The notes under the pieces were generated by a model, which saw only the letters and a program-made list of their open reading frames with translations, was not told the DNA's origin and did not search any database. A stretch of DNA of 64,000 nt from contig CAMJQA010000005.1 in NCBI GenBank assembly GCA_946407895.1, positions 1 to 64,000 of the forward strand. The letters run 5' to 3'. Below are positions 49,080 through 57,639 of this stretch, in pieces. The position numbers were made by a program, and so were the translations under genes. Source of the stretch: an uncultured Prevotellaceae bacterium. GTDB lineage: Bacteria > Bacteroidota > Bacteroidia > Bacteroidales > Bacteroidaceae. How positions within the stretch are numbered: position 1 is the stretch's first letter; the number at the start of each line of letters is the position of its first letter.

Positions 49080-50165
49080 ATGCAACGACGAGACTTTCTT
49101 AAATCCCTGGGCGCAACGGCTGGAATGCTGATGATGCCCCATCTGTCAACCGACGCTATGGCCGGCCGTAGCGGCAAGGCTCACCCCGAGCGCTGGCGCG
49201 GCTTCAACCTGTTGAACTATTTTACTGCCGGATATCCCGAACCCTTCAGCGAGGAGGAGTTCAAGTGGATTCACGACTGGGGCTTCAACTTTGTGCGGCT
49301 GCCCCTGAGCTACTGGAACTGGAGCCGTCCGGGCGAGTATTACGAGATGGACGAGAAGGTGCTGCAGGATATTGACCGTGCCGTAGAATGGGGCCGGAAG
49401 TATAAAATACACGTCTGCATCAATCTGCATCGCGCTCCCGGCTACTGCGTCAACCAGCCCCAGGAGCCGCAGGACCTCTTCCGCGACCAGGAGGCGCTCG
49501 ATGGTTGTGCCTATCAGTGGGGCGTGCTGGCTCGTCGCTATCGCAAGCACTCTAACAAGTACCTGAGCTTCAACCTGCTGAACGAGGTGGCCAAGATTCC
49601 GGAGGCTGACTACGAGCGCGTTGTGAGGCGCCTGGTAGGCGAGATACGAGGTCATTCTCCCCACCGCCTTATCCTCATTGACGGCCTTGAGTGGGGCCGG
49701 CGGCCGCTGCTTGCTGTGCCCGACCTTGAGGGAATCATTCAGTGCGGGCGCGGCTACGAGCCGATGGTCATCTCGCACTATGCCGCCTCGTGGGTCTTTG
49801 GCGACAAGCCGATGTGGCTGGCCAAGGATAAGCTCTCCTGGCCGCTCGACCTCGACGGGCAGCACATGGACAAGCTGTGGCTGCAGGAGCAGCAGATGAA
49901 GAGCTGGAGGCCGCTCCTCGAACAGGGGGGGCAGGTCTTCATTGGGGAGTTTGGCAGCCATAACCAAACGCCTCACAAGGTGGCGCTCAACTGGCTGCGC
50001 GACAACCTGAGCCTCTTCAGCCAGCTGGGGTGGGGATGGGCCATCTGGAACCTGCGCGGCTCGTTCGGCATCATGGACAGCGGCCGAAGCGACGTTGAGT
50101 ACGAAGACTTCCACGGGCACAAGCTCGACCGTCAGATGCTGAGCCTGCTGCAAGAGTTTGCCTGA
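49080..50165 (+). CDS. GH5-family endoglucanase/cellulase-like protein with RR-containing leader
   Basis: MQRRDFLKSLGATAGMLMM leader; WGFNFVRLPLSYWNW, LSFNLLNEVAK (NE catalytic), VFIGEFGSHNQT. Confidence 0.82.
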   Translation: MQRRDFLKSLGATAGMLMMPHLSTDAMAGRSGKAHPERWRGFNLLNYFTAGYPEPFSEEEFKWIHDWGFNFVRLPLSYWNWSRPGEYYEMDEKVLQDIDRAVEWGRKYKIHVCINLHRAPGYCVNQPQEPQDLFRDQEALDGCAYQWGVLARRYRKHSNKYLSFNLLNEVAKIPEADYERVVRRLVGEIRGHSPHRLILIDGLEWGRRPLLAVPDLEGIIQCGRGYEPMVISHYAASWVFGDKPMWLAKDKLSWPLDLDGQHMDKLWLQEQQMKSWRPLLEQGGQVFIGEFGSHNQTPHKVALNWLRDNLSLFSQLGWGWAIWNLRGSFGIMDSGRSDVEYEDFHGHKLDRQMLSLLQEFA

Positions 50166-50316
50166 ACGCTTCTGATTGCCTATGTCGTGAGCGCGGGGCA
50201 CGCCGGGCATTTGTAACCATAACGTAATGAGTTTTTCTTGGCTGCCTCTGTGGTTTGCCGTAATTTTGCAGCCTAAACCAGAAGAGATGGCAGGAAAATA
50301 AGTTAGGTTTTGTATT

Positions 50317-51312
50317 ATGGGAAATATGGTTTTGCCCCTTTGGGCCTGGATAGTCTTCTATGTAATAGTCTTGCTGATGCTGTTTGCCGACCTCAAGATG
50401 TTCGGGCGGAAGGGTCAGCACGAGGTGAACATCCGCGAGGCGCTTGGCATGACGGCCCTGTGGATAGGCGTCGCAATGTTGTTCTGCGCGGGCATTTACC
50501 TGTTCTATCCCGTCGAGCCTCACGAGAAGGCGATGGAGTTCCTGGCGGGCTACCTGATAGAGAAGTCCCTCTCGATGGACAACCTGTTTGTATTCCTGAT
50601 GCTGTTTACCTTCTTCGGCATAGAGCGGAAGTATCAGCACGAGGTTTTGTTCTGGGGCATCTTCGGAGCCCTGGTGCTGCGCAGCATATTCATCTTTGCC
50701 GGTGCTGCAGTAGTGGAAAGGTTCGAGTGGGTGCTGGGTCTATTTGGTCTGTTCCTTATCTACACTGGGGCCAAGATGTTTGCCCACAGGGGCGAGCAGC
50801 AGTCCGACCCCTCGCAGAACATCATTGTGCGCTTGTTCCGCAGGATGTATCCCGTGACGGACAGAGTCCAGGGCGACCACTTTTTCATCATCGAGAACGG
50901 GCGGCGCATGGCCACTCCGCTCTTCGTAGCCCTGCTTGTCATCGAGACGACCGACGTGGCCTTTGCCGTTGACAGCATTCCAGCCGTATTCAGCGTCAGC
51001 CGCGACCCCTTCATCGTGCTTACCAGCAACGTCTTTGCCATACTCGGACTCCGCGCCCTCTACTTCGCCCTGGCCGCCGTGGCAAAGTACTTCTGCTACC
51101 TCAGGTACGGCCTCGGCCTGATCCTCATCTTTGTGGGGCTGAAGATGTTGCTGGCCATGAGTGAGTACGTCAATGCCCTGGCAAGCCTCTGCGGACTACG
51201 CCTGCAGCTGCCGCACGTTGAGGTTTCCACACCCGTGAGCTTGTCCGTCATCTTCGGAGTGCTCATCCTGTCGATGCTTTTTTCCGTAGTTTCGCCAGGC
51301 AAAAAGCGGTGA
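50317..51312 (+). CDS. TerC-family integral membrane protein (Alx-like)
   Basis: EFLAGYLIEKSLSMDNLFVFLMLFTFFGI, ETTDVAFAVDSIPAVFSVSRDPFIVLTSNVFAILGLRALYF. Confidence 0.9.
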   Translation: MGNMVLPLWAWIVFYVIVLLMLFADLKMFGRKGQHEVNIREALGMTALWIGVAMLFCAGIYLFYPVEPHEKAMEFLAGYLIEKSLSMDNLFVFLMLFTFFGIERKYQHEVLFWGIFGALVLRSIFIFAGAAVVERFEWVLGLFGLFLIYTGAKMFAHRGEQQSDPSQNIIVRLFRRMYPVTDRVQGDHFFIIENGRRMATPLFVALLVIETTDVAFAVDSIPAVFSVSRDPFIVLTSNVFAILGLRALYFALAAVAKYFCYLRYGLGLILIFVGLKMLLAMSEYVNALASLCGLRLQLPHVEVSTPVSLSVIFGVLILSMLFSVVSPGKKR

Positions 51313-51373
51313 TAATCCAAAATCTTTTTGTAACTTTGCAACCAGAACCAATGCCCGCGGGCACATTTATATT

Positions 51374-52093
51374 ATGGAAAAGAAAAGAGTGTTAGTAGTT
51401 GACGACGAGCGAGACCTGTGCGACATCCTCCTCTTCAACATCCAATCCAAGGGCTACGAGGCTGAGGCGGTGTACTCGGCCGAAGACGCCTTGAGGCGAA
51501 TCGCTGACGGCAGGCCCTACGACCTGCTGCTGCTCGATGTGATGATGCCAGGCATGTCGGGCTTCGAGCTGGCCGAGCGGCTGAAGGGCGACACGGCTAC
51601 CGCAGGCATTCCCATCATCTTCCTGACCGCAAAGGATGCAGAGGGCGACATGCTGCAAGGCTTTGCCCTTGGCGCCGACGACTATGTGGCCAAGCCGTTC
51701 TCCGTGCGCGAGGTGTTGGCCCGCATCAGGGCCGTACTGAACAGGACGTCCGACAGCCCGCTGCAGCCATCGTCCGGCGCCGGCGCGCAGCTCGTATTTG
51801 ACGGCCTGCTTATGGATGCCGGCAGCAAGAGCGTAACCGTAGATGGCCTCACCGTTGCACTCACCCGCACGGAGTACGAACTGCTGCGCCTCCTGCTGGA
51901 GCATAGCGGAACCGTCTTCAGCCGGCAGCAGTTGCTCAGCCGGGTATGGCCCCGCGAGGTTGTGGTGACCGAGCGCACCGTCGATGTGAACATAGCCCGC
52001 CTCAGGAAGAAGCTGGGCCCCTACGGCATCTGCCTCGTCTCGCGTACGGGCTTCGGATACAGCTTCGTGAGGAAATCGATTAGCAAACTTTAG
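51374..52093 (+). CDS. OmpR/PhoB-family response regulator
   Basis: VLVVDDERDLCDIL, LLLLDVMMPGMSG, winged helix LTRTEYELLRLLLEHSGTVFSRQQLL. Confidence 0.92.
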   Translation: MEKKRVLVVDDERDLCDILLFNIQSKGYEAEAVYSAEDALRRIADGRPYDLLLLDVMMPGMSGFELAERLKGDTATAGIPIIFLTAKDAEGDMLQGFALGADDYVAKPFSVREVLARIRAVLNRTSDSPLQPSSGAGAQLVFDGLLMDAGSKSVTVDGLTVALTRTEYELLRLLLEHSGTVFSRQQLLSRVWPREVVVTERTVDVNIARLRKKLGPYGICLVSRTGFGYSFVRKSISKL

Positions 52094-52100
52094 GCGGCTC

Positions 52101-53030
52101 ATGAAGAACAAACTCTCCGAGGGACACAAGATGTGGCTCAGCGTGATGGCCGTATTCCTCATCTATGCCACCGTATCCCTGCTCTTCGAGGACTACGACC
52201 GCCGCTTCCTCAACACCTTCTCCCAGGCCAGCGACTGGCACCTCCTGCTCTTCTCGCTACTCGTCATGTCCGGCCTCGGCTTCCTGCTGTTTCGCTATGC
52301 CCGGCGGATGGACGAGCGCATCAGCCGCGAACAAGCCGAGAAGGAGAACACAATGCGCCGCGAGCTGACCCAGAACATAGCCCATGAGCTGAAGACGCCC
52401 ACCGCAAGCATACTCGGATACACCGAGACCCTGCTGGAAAACCCCACCCTGAGCGATGAGGTCCGCCAGCAGTTCATAGAGCGGACCCACTCGCAGGCTC
52501 AGCGACTCACAGCCCTGCTCCAGGACATAACCACGCTCAACAAGATGGACTATGCCCCCGAACGCCTCCGCCAGGAGCGCGTCGACCTGTCACTGCTGGT
52601 GGCCGACATCGTCTCCGAGACGGCACTTGCCATCCGCCAGCGCCAGATGGTGCTGCATAACCTACTGCCCCAGGACATCATCGTGCGGGGCGATTCGTCC
52701 CTCTTGTACAGCATTTTCCGCAACCTTGTAGACAACGCCATCAGCTATGCCGGAGCCGGTACGGTGATAGAAATCTCGGCCCAGCGCGCCGCCGACCTCT
52801 GGCTGTTCACCTTCCGCGACAACGGCATCGGCATCCCCGAGGAGCACTTGCCACGCATCTTCGAGCGCTTCTACCGCATCGACAAGGGCCGCAGCCGCGA
52901 CATGGGCGGCACGGGCCTGGGCCTGGCCATCGTGAAGAATGCCGTGCTCCTCCACGGCGGACACATCACAGTCACAAGCCCCGCGGGCGGCGGCCTCACC
53001 TTTGAGTTCACCCTGCCCAGCCTTGTCTGA
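52101..53030 (+). CDS. Sensor histidine kinase
   Basis: NIAHELKTPTASILGYTETLL, NLVDNAISYAG, GTGLGLAIVKNAV. Confidence 0.92.
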   Translation: MKNKLSEGHKMWLSVMAVFLIYATVSLLFEDYDRRFLNTFSQASDWHLLLFSLLVMSGLGFLLFRYARRMDERISREQAEKENTMRRELTQNIAHELKTPTASILGYTETLLENPTLSDEVRQQFIERTHSQAQRLTALLQDITTLNKMDYAPERLRQERVDLSLLVADIVSETALAIRQRQMVLHNLLPQDIIVRGDSSLLYSIFRNLVDNAISYAGAGTVIEISAQRAADLWLFTFRDNGIGIPEEHLPRIFERFYRIDKGRSRDMGGTGLGLAIVKNAVLLHGGHITVTSPAGGGLTFEFTLPSLV

Positions 53031-53145
53031 GTGGTAACCCGCCCGTCTGACTTGCCTGACCTGACCGTCTGACTTGCCTTGTATGGAGGAACCGGGCCCC
53101 TGGCAGTGGTAGTATGAACTTAGTCCCCAAAACAGGCCGTTTCAG

Positions 53146-53205
53146 CTGAAGTATACTTCGCATGGCATGTAAAGTCACTTTACATGGCAACTGAAGTATA
53201 CTTCG
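53146..53205. repeat. Symmetric triple palindrome: CTGAAGTATACTTCG / CATGTAAAGTCACTTTACATG / CTGAAGTATACTTCG
   Basis: Palindrome centres 53153.5, 53176 and 53198.5. Confidence 0.95.
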
Positions 53206-53236
53206 TGAAAAACGGGGGTTTTCTACAGGCATAAAG

Positions 53237-53266
53237 AAAGCCGGCTAAAACGTGTAGCCGGCCTTT
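53237..53266. terminator. Bidirectional hairpin AAAGCCGGCTA...TAGCCGGCCTTT
   Basis: Stem GCCGGCTA/TAGCCGGC flanked by A/T on both sides, convergent genes. Confidence 0.65.
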
Positions 53267-53303
53267 CCCGTTATACCTTATTAATATATACGCGCGGGGG
53301 GAA

Positions 53304-54215
53304 CTATACCTCAGCCCACTGAGCCTTCATCAGCTCCACGGCTGCCGTGGTGGTTGCCGTGCGGTCGCCCTGAGTGCCACACTCCAGGGTGATGAACTTG
53401 TCGTAGCCCATCTCCTTCAGTGCGCGGAAGCCGTCGCGATAGTCGTCCTTCTCGCCGTCCTCGCCGGGCATCAGCCTGCGTCCGCGGCTGGCGATGTGCA
53501 CGTGCTGCAGGTACTTCGTGCCGGCCGACCAGAATGCGCCGTAGTCGGAGGTCTCCTCCTTCATGTGCCAGAAGTCGCCCATGCACTTCACGCCGTCGCT
53601 CTGTGCATCGCGTGCAATGGCTGCAGCATCAGCCACCAGGCGCATATAGAAGCACTCGGCGCGGTTCAGGGGCTCCAGGATGACGGTCGTGCCGCACTTT
53701 ACGGCATACTCGCCCAGCTCGTGGAGCTGCTCGCACAGGTAGTTGCGCGTGTCCATGGTGTGAGGCTTGCAGGGCTGCTGGCCGTTGAAGGCGGGCACCA
53801 TCACCACGCCCGTGCTGCCCAGCTCGCCTGCGGCGGCAATGATCTCGCGCATCGTGGTGTCGAACTGTTCCTTCACTGCGGGGTCCTCGCTCAGGATGAA
53901 GCCGTCGAATCCGGCACAGATGGCGGCCACGCTGATGTTGCGGTTCTTCAGCGCATCCTGTATCTCCTGTACCCTTCCGGCCAGTCCGCGCCCACCGGGC
54001 TCGAATCCTACAACGCCCAGGCTCTCCATGTAGTCGAGCTTCTCGTTGAGGCTCTCCCCAGGAGGTATGCCTTCCTGGAAGGAAATTTTAATCTCGGGTC
54101 CTGCACATTTCTCTTCTTTCTTCCCAGCCGTGCAGGAGGTCAGGCTCAGGGCGGGGGCTACGGCCAGTGAGGCCATCCCTGCCAGCGAGCAGTTCATAAA
54201 GTCTCTTCTTCTCAT
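53304..54215 (-). CDS. Exported sugar phosphate isomerase/epimerase-like TIM-barrel protein
   Basis: MRRRDFMNCSLAGMASLAVAPALSLTSC leader; ISFQEGIPPGESLNEKLDYMESLGVVGFEPGG; DFWHMKEE. Confidence 0.8.
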   Translation of the reverse strand: MRRRDFMNCSLAGMASLAVAPALSLTSCTAGKKEEKCAGPEIKISFQEGIPPGESLNEKLDYMESLGVVGFEPGGRGLAGRVQEIQDALKNRNISVAAICAGFDGFILSEDPAVKEQFDTTMREIIAAAGELGSTGVVMVPAFNGQQPCKPHTMDTRNYLCEQLHELGEYAVKCGTTVILEPLNRAECFYMRLVADAAAIARDAQSDGVKCMGDFWHMKEETSDYGAFWSAGTKYLQHVHIASRGRRLMPGEDGEKDDYRDGFRALKEMGYDKFITLECGTQGDRTATTTAAVELMKAQWAEV

Positions 54216-54334
54216 AAAATAATGTGTTACGGATGTGTTTATTGAATTATGCTTTAGATGACAGAGGGGTTGACGGATAAAGGAATGCGCCCAGTTGCCG
54301 CCAGGGGCAAAAGGGCGCATGCCGGGTTATCGTC

Positions 54335-55699
54335 TTATCCCTGGGGCGAACCGGGAACAGCTACGGTGAACTTGTCGAGTGGCAACGGACCGAGCTTCAG
54401 CTCGCCGGCCATGCTCAGGTAGTCCTGCTCGGCAGCCAGGAAGTCATCCCAGTTGACGGTCTGGCCCGTGTAAGCCGACTCGCGGCCCATGGCACCGGCC
54501 AGTGTGGAGTAAGCCGTATCGGTGGCTTCATCGTGAGCCTCGCCCTTGCGGATGTGGTTCACCCAGTCAACATGCTCGAGCACGTAGGGGTTGAACTGCT
54601 GGAACTCAGCCTTTGCAGCCTCGCCGTCGTACTTCCAGATGGTGTTGCCCTGCAGGTCCTTAATCTCGCTCGATGCGCTGTACCAGCAGCCCTTCGTGCC
54701 CTGGATGAACTCGCTTACGTTGTTGCTGCAACCGTCAATCTGGCGGCACATACTGTGCAGGTGGACGCCGTTCTCGAACTCAAAGTCGATGCTGAAGTTG
54801 TCGAACTGGTCGCCCGTGATGCGGCGCTGGCGGCTGCCGAAACCTGTGGCGCGCAGGGGCTTCTTGCCTGTCATCCACATGAATACGTCGATGTTATGCA
54901 CGTGCTGCTCTACGATATGGTCGCCCGAGAGCCACTTCCAGTTCACCCAGTCGCGGATGTTCCATTCCATGTCGCTCCATCCTGCCTCGCGGCTGCGATA
55001 CCACAGCATACCGCCGTTCCAGTAAACGTTACCGCCGGTGATGTCGCCGATAAGGCCCTGCTGTATCTGCTTGAAGGCCTCTACGTAGGAACGCTCGTGG
55101 TGGCGCTGCGTACCGGTTATCACGCTCAGCCCCTTGGCCTGAGCCTGCTTGGCGGCAGCGATGACGGTGCGTACACCCTTGGGGTCAACGGCCACGGGCT
55201 TCTCCAGGAAGGCATGAACGCCCTTCTCAACGGCATACTGGAAATGAACGGGACGGAATACGGGAGGAGTGGTCAGGATAACCATATCCACATTGTCGAT
55301 AACCTTCTGGTAGGCATCGAAGCCAATGAAGCAAGTCTCGTCGGGCACTACCTGGTTGTACTTCTCCTTCAGCATGTTCTTCACGCCATTCAGACGATCC
55401 TCGAATACGTCGCCCAGGGCAGCTACTACGATGCCGTCGGCAGCCTCGAGCAGGTTCTCCACGGCACCCGAGCCACGGCCGCCGCAGCCCACCAGGCCTA
55501 CACGAAGTTCCTTACCCTCGATAGCCTTGTCGGGCATTTCGGGTACATAATATTCTCCGGGCTGACGCAAGGGAATCAGACCAGTCTTTTTCTCGCCGCC
55601 TGCGCAGGAAGACAGGAGGGCAGATGAACCTACTACACCCGCACCAAGCATGGCCGAGTACGAGAAGAAATCTCTTCTGCTGATGTTTTTCTTTTCCAT
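54335..55699 (-). CDS. Exported Gfo/Idh/MocA-family oxidoreductase
   Basis: SRRDFFSYSAMLGAGVVGSSALLSSC leader; LRVGLVGCGGRGSGAVENLLEA, EKPVAVDPKGVRTV. Confidence 0.88.
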   Translation of the reverse strand: MEKKNISRRDFFSYSAMLGAGVVGSSALLSSCAGGEKKTGLIPLRQPGEYYVPEMPDKAIEGKELRVGLVGCGGRGSGAVENLLEAADGIVVAALGDVFEDRLNGVKNMLKEKYNQVVPDETCFIGFDAYQKVIDNVDMVILTTPPVFRPVHFQYAVEKGVHAFLEKPVAVDPKGVRTVIAAAKQAQAKGLSVITGTQRHHERSYVEAFKQIQQGLIGDITGGNVYWNGGMLWYRSREAGWSDMEWNIRDWVNWKWLSGDHIVEQHVHNIDVFMWMTGKKPLRATGFGSRQRRITGDQFDNFSIDFEFENGVHLHSMCRQIDGCSNNVSEFIQGTKGCWYSASSEIKDLQGNTIWKYDGEAAKAEFQQFNPYVLEHVDWVNHIRKGEAHDEATDTAYSTLAGAMGRESAYTGQTVNWDDFLAAEQDYLSMAGELKLGPLPLDKFTVAVPGSPQG

Positions 55700-55861
55700 A
55701 ATGTTTGTTTCGTTTTTGTTTTATGGTTTATAAATAGTTTTGTTTCTATATTCTGTACACTTAAACAATTGATAATTCCTCAACAAGCGAAACGGCAGAG
55801 CCGAGCGATAATGGAACCTTTTTCTTTTAAACCTTTGAACCTTGAACCTTGAACCTTTCTA

Positions 55862-57394
55862 TTACTTCACGCTTGCAGGTACTTCGCAGACAATGCGGAA
55901 ACCGATGCCCTTGATGTCGGAGTACCACCAGATGCTCTTGGGGTTCTGGGGGTCAGTCTTCAGCCAGGCCTCCGAGTCGGTATGATTGCGGGCGGCACAG
56001 CGCAACAGGCAGGCGTCGTCGGAATAGCTTCCGCCACGCACTACGTATTCATCGCCCTCGTTGCAGATGGGGTCCTGCACGCCGTCTTGCCACTTGCTGT
56101 AGGCCTCTGGGCTGTACTTGTCGGCACAGTGCTCCATGACGTTGCCCAGCATGTTCTTCAGCCCGAAGGGGTTGGCAGCTACCTTCTGCGGCTCCTGCGT
56201 CTTGCCCATGCTGTTGTTCATATAGATGACATAGCCGTTTATCTGGGTGGTGTCGATGCCGAAGATGCGCTTCATGAAGCCTTCGTTGGTGTATTTCTTG
56301 GGGCTGCCGTCGAAGAAGTAGGCACTCTCCGTGCCGCCTCTGGCTGCATATTCCCATTCGGCTTCAGTGGGCAGGCGATACTTCTTGCCCGTCTTCAGCG
56401 AGAGCCACTGGCAGAAGGTCTGCGCGGCGTAGTGCGTCATGGTGATGGCCGGACGGTTGCCCATGCCCCATCCCTGGTCGGGGAATCCGAAGGGTGGGGT
56501 AGGACCCGATACGGCATCCACGTCGGGGCGGCTGTTGTTGGCATAAATCTTCGATGGCGGGGTGCGTCCCTCGCTCATCGTCTCGTTATAGAATGCCCAG
56601 TACTGGTTCCACGTCACCTCCGTCTCGGCCATGAAGAAGCGTGTAAGCTTTACCTCGCGCTGAGGTCCCTCGTCTTCCTGCCTGAAGGCTTCCTTCTTGG
56701 GGCTGCCCATCTTGAACGAGCCGCCCGGGATGGCCACCATGTTTATGGTAATAGGTGTGCCGGGCACCGTCTCGGTGAAGTTCTCGAAGCTGGTGACTAC
56801 TGTGGCCGAGTCGTACCGTATGCTGGTGTCCAGTACCACGGGGCCCTCGACTTTCCCATGCTTGTAATTTGGCATGTAGTGTCCGGCATCCAGGTGGCAG
56901 CTTATGCACTGCAGGTCAAGCTTCTCCTGGTTCTCCTCGAAGTAGAGGTGAGCCTTCACCGCATCGTCGTTGACGCCCTGCGGGAAAAGGTTGGTGTGGC
57001 ACTTCGTGCAACTATTGTTCGAGATATACTTCTGTGCCTGAGCCAGTTCCCTCTTGGCCTCCCAGTTTATGTCTGCGCTGTCCTTGGTGAGGTGCGACCA
57101 GATGTCCTTCACGCCCATGCGTGCCTTTGCCGTGAAGTGTCCCCAGGTGCCTTTGGGCGGCAGGTGACACTCGGCGCAGTCGGTCATTACGCCCGTCTTG
57201 TTGTTACCTCCATGAATGGATTTCTTCCAAGTGTCCTCAGCATGTGGATGGTCGTGGCAGGCCATACAGGCCTCGTTGGTGGACGTGGCGTTCCACATCC
57301 AGTCGAATGCAATCATGACGCCAAAGCCCAGAGCGAAACATCCTATGGCTATCGGCAGATATACGGTCTTCCTTTTTTTCGGATTCTTAGTCAT
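55862..57394 (-). CDS. Fusion: NapC/NrfH-like tetraheme cytochrome c (N-terminal) + SUMF1/FGE-like domain (C-terminal)
   Basis: N-terminal TM; four CxxCH (CMACH, CAECH, CTKCH, CISCH); then MVAIPGGSFKMGSPKKEAFRQEDEGPQREVKLTRFFMAETEVTWNQY...YRLPTEAEWEYAARGG...VVRGGSYSDDACLLRCAARN...GIGFRIV. Confidence 0.88.
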   Translation of the reverse strand: MTKNPKKRKTVYLPIAIGCFALGFGVMIAFDWMWNATSTNEACMACHDHPHAEDTWKKSIHGGNNKTGVMTDCAECHLPPKGTWGHFTAKARMGVKDIWSHLTKDSADINWEAKRELAQAQKYISNNSCTKCHTNLFPQGVNDDAVKAHLYFEENQEKLDLQCISCHLDAGHYMPNYKHGKVEGPVVLDTSIRYDSATVVTSFENFTETVPGTPITINMVAIPGGSFKMGSPKKEAFRQEDEGPQREVKLTRFFMAETEVTWNQYWAFYNETMSEGRTPPSKIYANNSRPDVDAVSGPTPPFGFPDQGWGMGNRPAITMTHYAAQTFCQWLSLKTGKKYRLPTEAEWEYAARGGTESAYFFDGSPKKYTNEGFMKRIFGIDTTQINGYVIYMNNSMGKTQEPQKVAANPFGLKNMLGNVMEHCADKYSPEAYSKWQDGVQDPICNEGDEYVVRGGSYSDDACLLRCAARNHTDSEAWLKTDPQNPKSIWWYSDIKGIGFRIVCEVPASVK

Positions 57395-57639
57395 TTTAAA
57401 CGAATTTTAGCCCTAAACAGGGCCTAAACCGTACAAAAATACAAAAAAGAATTGATTATTTCAGTTTTTTTGCATTTTTCTATCGTTTAAGCCCGCTCTT
57501 TTTGATTATTTTAACATTATTGCGCTCCAAAATGTCATCAAAATCTCCTTTTAGCTCTTCTTTTAGTGCAGAAAATGGCTTTCACAACGAAAAAGAATGT
57601 ATCTTTGCAGGCAGAAAACCAGAAATAGATGATTATACC

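Noticed and set aside
48980-49177. 65-aa ORF with KRF repeats
   Set aside because: The repeats are just the GAACCTTTT tract read on the opposite strand, with no independent coding evidence.
55982-57427. 481-aa plus-strand ORF
   Set aside because: Antisense to the cytochrome-SUMF1 gene, whose CxxCH and SUMF1 motifs establish the coding strand.
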